A stretch of DNA of 64,000 nucleotides from Annona cherimola. Taxonomy: Eukaryota; Streptophyta; Magnoliopsida; Magnoliales; Annonaceae. Made by a program: the position numbers and the translations under genes. How positions within the stretch are numbered: the first letter of the stretch is position 1; every line of letters starts with the position of its first letter. The stretch lies in contig CM059972.1 in the NCBI GenBank assembly GCA_030490835.1, forward strand, positions 48,773,452 through 48,837,451, written 5' to 3'. Positions 58,921-64,000 of the stretch are shown here, in pieces. The notes below the pieces were generated by a model that was given only the letters and a program-made list of their open reading frames with translations, had not been told where the DNA came from and did not search any database.

Positions 58921-60077
58921 TTTACAACTCTTGAGCATGAATATATGAAAATAATAAATAATCTACGTAGTATTAAAAATTTTAACAGAGCAGGAATTGG
59001 ATAATATGAATTATTACGTCTGGCTGAAGACGTAAAACTTAGCGCTGGTTGGGAGGCAACCCAACATGTGTATATATATCTCTTTTCCGCTAGTTTGTTT
59101 TTCTTTTTGTAGGTGAAAATTGCAGCAATTTAATCAAATCATTACACCCCAGGTTGTCTTTTGCCCTACTATCTTATTTTGATAAATTTATATTTTGTGC
59201 ATGTTTATTAAAGATAGCTATATTTAAGTTTGACTTTTAAAGAAAAAATATTTCTAAAAAAATATATAATTAAAAAAAATTAAATAAATATATATATAAT
59301 ATTTTTTATAAAAAAACATAGAGATAAATCAAAGTGCACTTGCTATGCTTGGTAGAAGTGAAGAAGAAAGCTGCAATTAGTTATATTTGTAAAATATTTT
59401 CATGGTGTTTTTAAAAATTATGTTAGCACTGATTGCACTAACACGCCAATGAACCTTGTGGGCACCATGATAACGTAATTTTTCTCTCTTATTCAAGCAA
59501 GTAACCTTTAATATCATTGCAATTGATAGCTGTTAGTTAAAAAAAATTATATATATATATATTTGTATATCCCCAGATATCCTGAAATATGGTGAGGGGA
59601 GAATGAAAAAAAAAGATTAAAAAAATAAATAAAATAAAATTTTTTTGTAGATCCCCAGATATCCTGAAATATGGTGAGGGGAGACTTAAAAAAAAAATTC
59701 CCCAGATACCCTGAAATATGGTGAGGGGAGAAAAAAAATGAAATTAAAAAAAAGATATATATTAACTGTCACTATCATAATTTTTATATAAATGTTGCTT
59801 AAGCTTGGATAAGCTTAAAATAATTTATTTATCTAATGCCCTTTTGTTCAGTAGTACACATATTCACTTGTTATATACTCTTTTATACACCATGAGATAT
59901 TTTACACATATACACTAAGAAAATTTACTTCTAAAGCTTACTATCATCATTAGCAGTGCACCTAGATTTTTATAAAATTAGTAGTGCATTATGATTTTAA
60001 AAAAAAAGAAAAAAAAGAATTATATATTAAATTATTTCCATTGCTAAGGGACTAGCAAATGTTTAAGTTGGGGAGTG
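58921..60077 (+). other. A2 interior after gag
   Basis: The gag tail ends near 59003. GCGCTGGTTGGGAGGCAACCCA (59042-59063) matches A1. Three copies of the hairpin module follow (59569-59600, 59650-59683, 59699-59730), each CCCCAGATA...CTGAAATATGGTGAGGGGAG. Then AT-rich sequence and the purine-rich AAGTTGGGGAGTG at the LTR border. No ORF is credible. Confidence 0.65.
59569..59730 (+). repeat. Three copies of a conserved hairpin module
   Basis: The copies are near identical and separated by A-rich spacers. CCCC and GGGG ends can pair around CAGATAT/ATATGGTGAG. Two diverged copies lie at the same place in A1 (44079-44175). Confidence 0.8.
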
Positions 60078-61737
60078 TGATAAGTCTAAAAATTTTCATT
60101 TAATTTCATATTAACTACACACCGTTAAATATTAAAACATTAATTAAATACAGGTTTTAAGAGGAATTTCATGAAAATTATATTTTTCGTAAAATCTTTA
60201 ATTTTGCTATAAAATGGGTCATTTTGTAACATTCTTGAAAATATAAAATTATAACTCAATCCTCTAGAAAATTTTAATGTTGAAAGGTGTATTAGCTTAT
60301 TAATATAATTTGGGCAAATTTATAAAATCATTTAATTGGAAAAATCATAAATATATAACTATAATTATATTTTCAAATACGGGGAATAAAGTAGACTATC
60401 TTATTAAAGGATAAACCTAAGATGATATATGATGTTGAAATTATTTATCAAAGAATTAGTATTTAAATTCGTATTTAAATACATTGCATGTTTACAGGAG
60501 ATTGTACATCGCCGGAGCACCATATTCTGGTGCTCCATCTTCCCCAAATTCGGCAACCTTGAAGTGCAGCAAATAGCGGCAATAACGGAACAACAACAAC
60601 AACTGGAAACGTCCAAGCAGCCAAGCACCAAGTTAAATCCGGTCGAACACCATCCATGCTCGCGAACCCATTCACGGCAGAAAATCCAACGATGTCGTCC
60701 ATTCAAGCATGATTCAATGCCCCTTCTCTGTTTCACCAACTACAAGTAGCAGCAGCTTAATTTTAATTCCAGCTCACCGTCCGGCAACCCTTTTCCAAGC
60801 CATTCAGCACTGACAGCCCCTTGCTTATCTCCCCATCTTCTCACAGCCTATCACCGCAATCCCAAAAACCCAGATTCGATTGGGCAGATCCCTTGCTTCT
60901 TAAAAAAATTCCATTCGTGCACAGGTCCCTTTGCACCGAATCTGCCAGCAGCAACTTTTCACCACCGAGATTGAAAGGCTGCAGCTCTCTTCCTCAAATA
61001 CAAGATGTCGTCAACAGCCAAGGCGTCCAGCTTTCTCCTCTTCTTCAGCAAACCATGAGCAATCACCGGCCATGCTTGAGCAAAACCGGACGGCATCAAA
61101 ACAGATCACCAGTTTCGGCAACTCCAAAGCCAGCGGCCAGGGGAGCTTTTCTTCAGCAGCAAGCACGCCATCTTCAAACCAGCACCCATTTTTACGACAG
61201 CAGCTAATTGCAACAGCCCCAAACCAAAAATCGGCATCGTCTTCTCTAAGCAATCACCGGCAGCAATGAAAAGTCAGCCCCAATTTAATTTTAGTTCCGA
61301 GCACATCATGCCCAATCGACCATGCAAGATTCAGCAAATCGGCAGCTCCATTTTCCAATTTCCAGCTGCAACACCGGCAGAAAAAGGAAGTGAAGAGAAA
61401 GCAATACCCCCTTCTAAAAAAAAGACACCTTTCAAAACCCTTCGTCCCTTCCTCTAACGGCAAATGCTAAAATCCTCTCGCCTTTTCACTTCCTCAAAAG
61501 CGCTCTTAAATCACCGCATATAAAACACCTTCCTTGAACTGGAATACCCTCTCTCATCTCTTTCTTGACAACAATAGTCCACGAAATCCGATCCTGCTTG
61601 GAAGATTTCTGCTTCTTCACCTTTTCCATGGCATAGACAGATGGACAGATAGATATCTATTAGGTCCGATTCGACTGCAACCGAGTGGATTGCTTGCTAG
61701 CTAGCTAGCCGTCGAAACGCAAGAGGCATTGGTAGAG

Positions 61738-61926
61738 ATGGAATCGGTTTCGTCGTCGGTCGACAGTCAGATTCCTTTGGTGGCAACTGCGCTCGAAACG
61801 TGTAGAAAGCATCGGATTCTTGCGGAATTGAAGCGGTTGGAGCAGGAAGCTAGATCTCTGGAGGGTGAGGTGGAAGAGCTTGAGAGAACAGAGGCAGACG
61901 CCTGGCAAGCTTCCCATCAGCATTAA
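61738..61926 (+). CDS. Captured exon resembling plant G-protein gamma subunit (fragment)
   Basis: 62 codons from ATG to TAA. The middle reads KHRILAELKRLEQEARSLE and continues to EVEELERTE, which matches the N-terminal coiled coil of plant heterotrimeric G-protein gamma subunits (AGG1/AGG2 type). That helix pairs with G-beta. Similarity stops after ELERTE and the C-terminal DPLL, W..WF and Cys-rich prenylation parts are absent, as if a first exon had been captured. The sequence before it (tandem CTAG and GATA runs, CT-rich) could be the 5' UTR. Whether it is translated is unknown; function is unlikely without the C-terminus. Identification rests on remembered family motifs. Confidence 0.65.
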   Translation: MESVSSSVDSQIPLVATALETCRKHRILAELKRLEQEARSLEGEVEELERTEADAWQASHQH

Positions 61927-62066
61927 CGACCAAGAAGACGGGGACCCATTTCGGAATGCATCTTGCAACCATTGCAACACCCAAATCAAAACAACAACAG
62001 CCAAGACAAGCAACGAAATGAATCCCACATCGAATTCCACGTTGGAGGAAGGGCCCTTCACATATC

Positions 62067-62075
62067 TATAAAAGG
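62067..62075 (+). promoter_or_regulatory. TATA box of A2 3' LTR
   Basis: TATAAAAGG within the 198 bp that the 5' LTR lacks. A transcript from here would start near 62100. Confidence 0.65.
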
Positions 62076-62810
62076 AGAGCCCCACCTCCACAATAGACCA
62101 CACACATCACCAAACAATCTTCTCCCTTAGGTGGGACCCATCTTATGGGACCCCTAGTAAGGAGGTGGGGCTAAGCAATAAAATTTCCATTACGTGGAGA
62201 TTTGCTCTTCATATTTGGGTGATGTAAATTTTATTTTGTTGCTTTATGGTTTGTAGTGCTTCGTAGTTGTTAATTTTTAATTTGTAGTTTTAATTCTTAG
62301 ATTAGATTTACTGCTTTGTAATTTTTAGATTAAGTTTACTGTAATTTTCTTTCCTGTTTTAATAGTTGAATTTCATAGCTTTAATTGCTTTCTTAGAATA
62401 GTTTTAATTCAGTTGTTAGTTAATTATAATTTCTTTTATTTTAGTTTCTTGTCTCACTTTCTTTTGCTCCAACTGTTCTAATCTTTTCTCTCTCTCTAAT
62501 TTCTTCTCTCTTCTCTTTTCTTCTCTCTCTAACCTCTCTTTCTCTATCCACTTTCTTATCTCTCCATTCCCCTTTCTATCTCTCTCTCTAATTCCTTCTT
62601 CTTTCTCTCACTAATTTCTTTCTCTCTCTTATCCATACCCTCTCTTTCTCTTTAAAATAATTCAAAACTACATCGCCTCTCTGTGGATTTGATCCGACTC
62701 ACCGTTATTCTACACTATCACTCGCATAGTGGTAGCTTTAATGTGTTTCGGTTAATTTTAATTAAACTGGTGATCACAATGCTCTTAACGACAAGCAGTT
62801 GGTGCGCACA

Positions 62811-64000
62811 AGTAGTCCTCTAAGTATGTAGTGGTTCAAAAGTTGGCCTTCTAGTCCAAATAATATGTTTCCCTTTGGGTTTGTAAATAGGTGCAGTTTT
62901 AGCTTGATTTTTCCCAAGTTTTGGCACACTTGATTTGCTACTTTCTCCTTGCTCAAATGTGGAGTATCCAAGACCTCTTTTATTGCTTTGAGAGGTCATG
63001 TTCAGAAATGTTTTCACACTTTTTCCTGGATTAGAGAACTTAGTTAATGATTCATTTAAGGATTCATTCTCCTTTTTCAATTTTTCCACTTCTTTCAATA
63101 GTAGTTCATTTTCTTCTTTTAGTTTTGTTGTACTTTCAGCTAGTTTTCCATTTACAATAATAATGGAATTGCATTGTCGTCTCTTTAATGATAACTTGTT
63201 TCCTAATTTTTTGATTTCCTCATATAATGAATCATTTGCATGTTGTAATTCCTCTAATTCAGCACATTTGAGACATTCTTGAATAGAAGAATGAGTAGAT
63301 TAAGAGTAGCAAAATTTGGAAGTGACCTCTTCATTACTTGTATATTTTGTTGAAGCGGTTTGTTCTTCCAAAACTTCTGTTGTGTTTAAACATAGCGAAT
63401 TTTCTTCTTGCTCAATCCGAGCCATGCAGCATATTCTTGCGCAATTTGCCGCTTCAAAATTGTCGGTTGAGGAGCTACTTGTTATGAAGTTTCTTCATTC
63501 ACGTACATTCCTCTTTCCTTGGGCCTTTAAAATTTCTAGCTTTCATATATTTCCTTCCTTTCTTGATGATCCTTTGATCTTTCTTCCGGTGTAGGACATT
63601 GAGCTTGCATATCTCCCATACCGCCGCATCTATAATATTTTGTAACCTCCTTCTTTTTCTCCTTTCAAGGTCTCTCTTTGAAATCTTTGAGGTTCTTTTC
63701 TTTTCTCACAAACTTTTAAAATCTGCGAGTAAGTTGAGCAATGTCTTCATCGTCATTGTGAGATGAGGAGGTGGACTCATCCGAGTTATGGGTGACTTTT
63801 AGTTCAATTGATCTCTTTCCTTTGTGGTGATCTTCATTTATTTTCTTGATTAGCTCATGTGACATTAATGAGCTAATAAGGTCTTCTAGCTTCAATGTGT
63901 TTAGGTCCTTGGCTTCTTCTATTGCAGTAATTTTTGGAGTCCAAGATTCTGGTAGAGCTCTTAAGATTTTCATGACCTGTTCAGATTCGAAAATAGCTTT
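62811..64000 (-). pseudogene. gag: S2 gag, main part (runs off the window)
   Basis: Colinear with S1 gag on the minus strand. ALPESWTPKITAIEEAKDLNTLKLEDLISSL-type sequence lies at 63716-63973 and stops at 63716. The first zinc knuckle region (about 63595-63645) reads YYRCGGMGDMQAQC, so the first Cys and the His are both lost. The coiled-coil part and RRPTFEPLHT follow to 62820, where A2 begins. Several frameshifts. The start codon lies outside the window. Confidence 0.85.

Larger units (their letters stand above)
52435..62810 (+). mobile_element. A2: pol-less Athila-like LTR retrotransposon inside S2 gag
   Basis: LTRs at 52435-55002 and 60078-62810; Asp-tRNA primer site at 55009; purine-rich AAGTTGGGGAGTG before the 3' LTR. 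Flanks are ATTAG and AGTAG (one mismatch), and S2 gag is colinear with S1 across the junction. Without the nested solo LTR the interior is only about 3.3 kb and encodes a broken gag-like ORF with no pol. Layout matches A1: gag, GGGAGGCAACCCA block, repeated hairpin modules, LTR. Both LTRs carry a G-protein gamma-like fragment. Non-autonomous; it would depend on proteins from another gypsy element. Confidence 0.88.
60078..62810 (+). repeat. A2 3' LTR
   Basis: 2733 bp, TGATAAGTCTAAAA to GGTGCGCACA. Highly similar to the 5' LTR, with scattered substitutions. It holds an extra 198 bp (61977-62174) with a TATA box. It carries the G-protein gamma-like reading frame with ATG intact, and the CT-rich stretch 62480-62650. 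Confidence 0.9.
47166..64000 (-). mobile_element. S2: Sirevirus-type copia element, 5' end beyond window, split by A2
   Basis: On the minus strand: gag (window edge to 62811, and 52434-52226), pol (52218-49153), a short remnant where ORF3 should be, purine tracts, and the 3' LTR (48865-47166). A2 (52435-62810) lies inside gag between the long coiled-coil part and the second zinc knuckle, flanked by ATTAG and AGTAG (one mismatch). The 5' LTR and gag start lie to the right of the window. Many stops and frameshifts show that it is older than S1. Confidence 0.9.

Overview
This 64 kb window reads as plant nuclear heterochromatin, almost certainly from an angiosperm and probably a eudicot. It is AT-rich and built of nested LTR retrotransposons that use plant-type primer sites (initiator-Met and Asp tRNA) and belong to plant-specific lineages (Sirevirus-type Ty1/copia, Athila/Tat-like Ty3/gypsy). 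I found no intact single-copy host gene, tRNA, rRNA or CRISPR array. Species cannot be decided from the sequence. Working names: T = a family of long (2.5-6 kb) LTRs starting TGTGAAAC and ending GGTGCCACA, seen only as solo or fragmentary LTRs; A1 and A2 = two pol-less Athila-like elements; S1 and S2 = two Sirevirus-type copia elements.

Left part (1-11058): T-LTR pieces (1-3322 nested in 3323-5134), the right part of a Sirevirus-type LTR (5135-6484), a degenerate stretch (6485-8131), then T5 (from 8132), which carries a 0.78 kb tandem duplication. Middle (11059-46100): A1 interrupts T5. A1 has a 1.5 kb LTR at each end, an Asp-type primer site, a broken gag, and no pol. It was later split by three solo LTRs: T1 (14461-30231, TSD CATAT), T2 (30885-40687, TSD CATCT/CATCC) and T4 (41450-43914, TSD ACATA). 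T3 (31236-37244, TSD CATTC) sits inside T2. T1 also holds a fold-back MITE (18304-18690) and the complete 10.8 kb S1 element (18975-29798, TSD TATTT). The order T5 > A1 > T1 > S1 is a four-layer nest.

Right part (46101-64000): the T5 remnant, a 0.33 kb palindrome made from T-LTR ends, then S2 on the minus strand, entering at 47166 and leaving the window at the right edge. A2 (52435-62810) lies inside the S2 gag gene and itself contains a Sirevirus-type solo LTR (57133-58920, TSD TTTAC).

S1 is the only element with near-complete coding capacity: gag (600 aa, open), protease-integrase-RT-RNase H (one nonsense codon and one frameshift) and a third ORF of 531 aa downstream of pol. Its LTRs differ by only about ten substitutions and two single-base indels by eye, so it is recent. 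Points that deserve attention are an apparent heterotrimeric G-protein gamma-subunit exon carried in both A2 LTRs, a +1 gag/pol frame relation shared by S1 and S2, dense GTCGAC palindromes both in the S1 LTR and between pol and ORF3, and conserved hairpin modules in A1/A2 and in the T LTRs. Boundaries were read by eye from termini and target-site duplications; family names for T are tentative.
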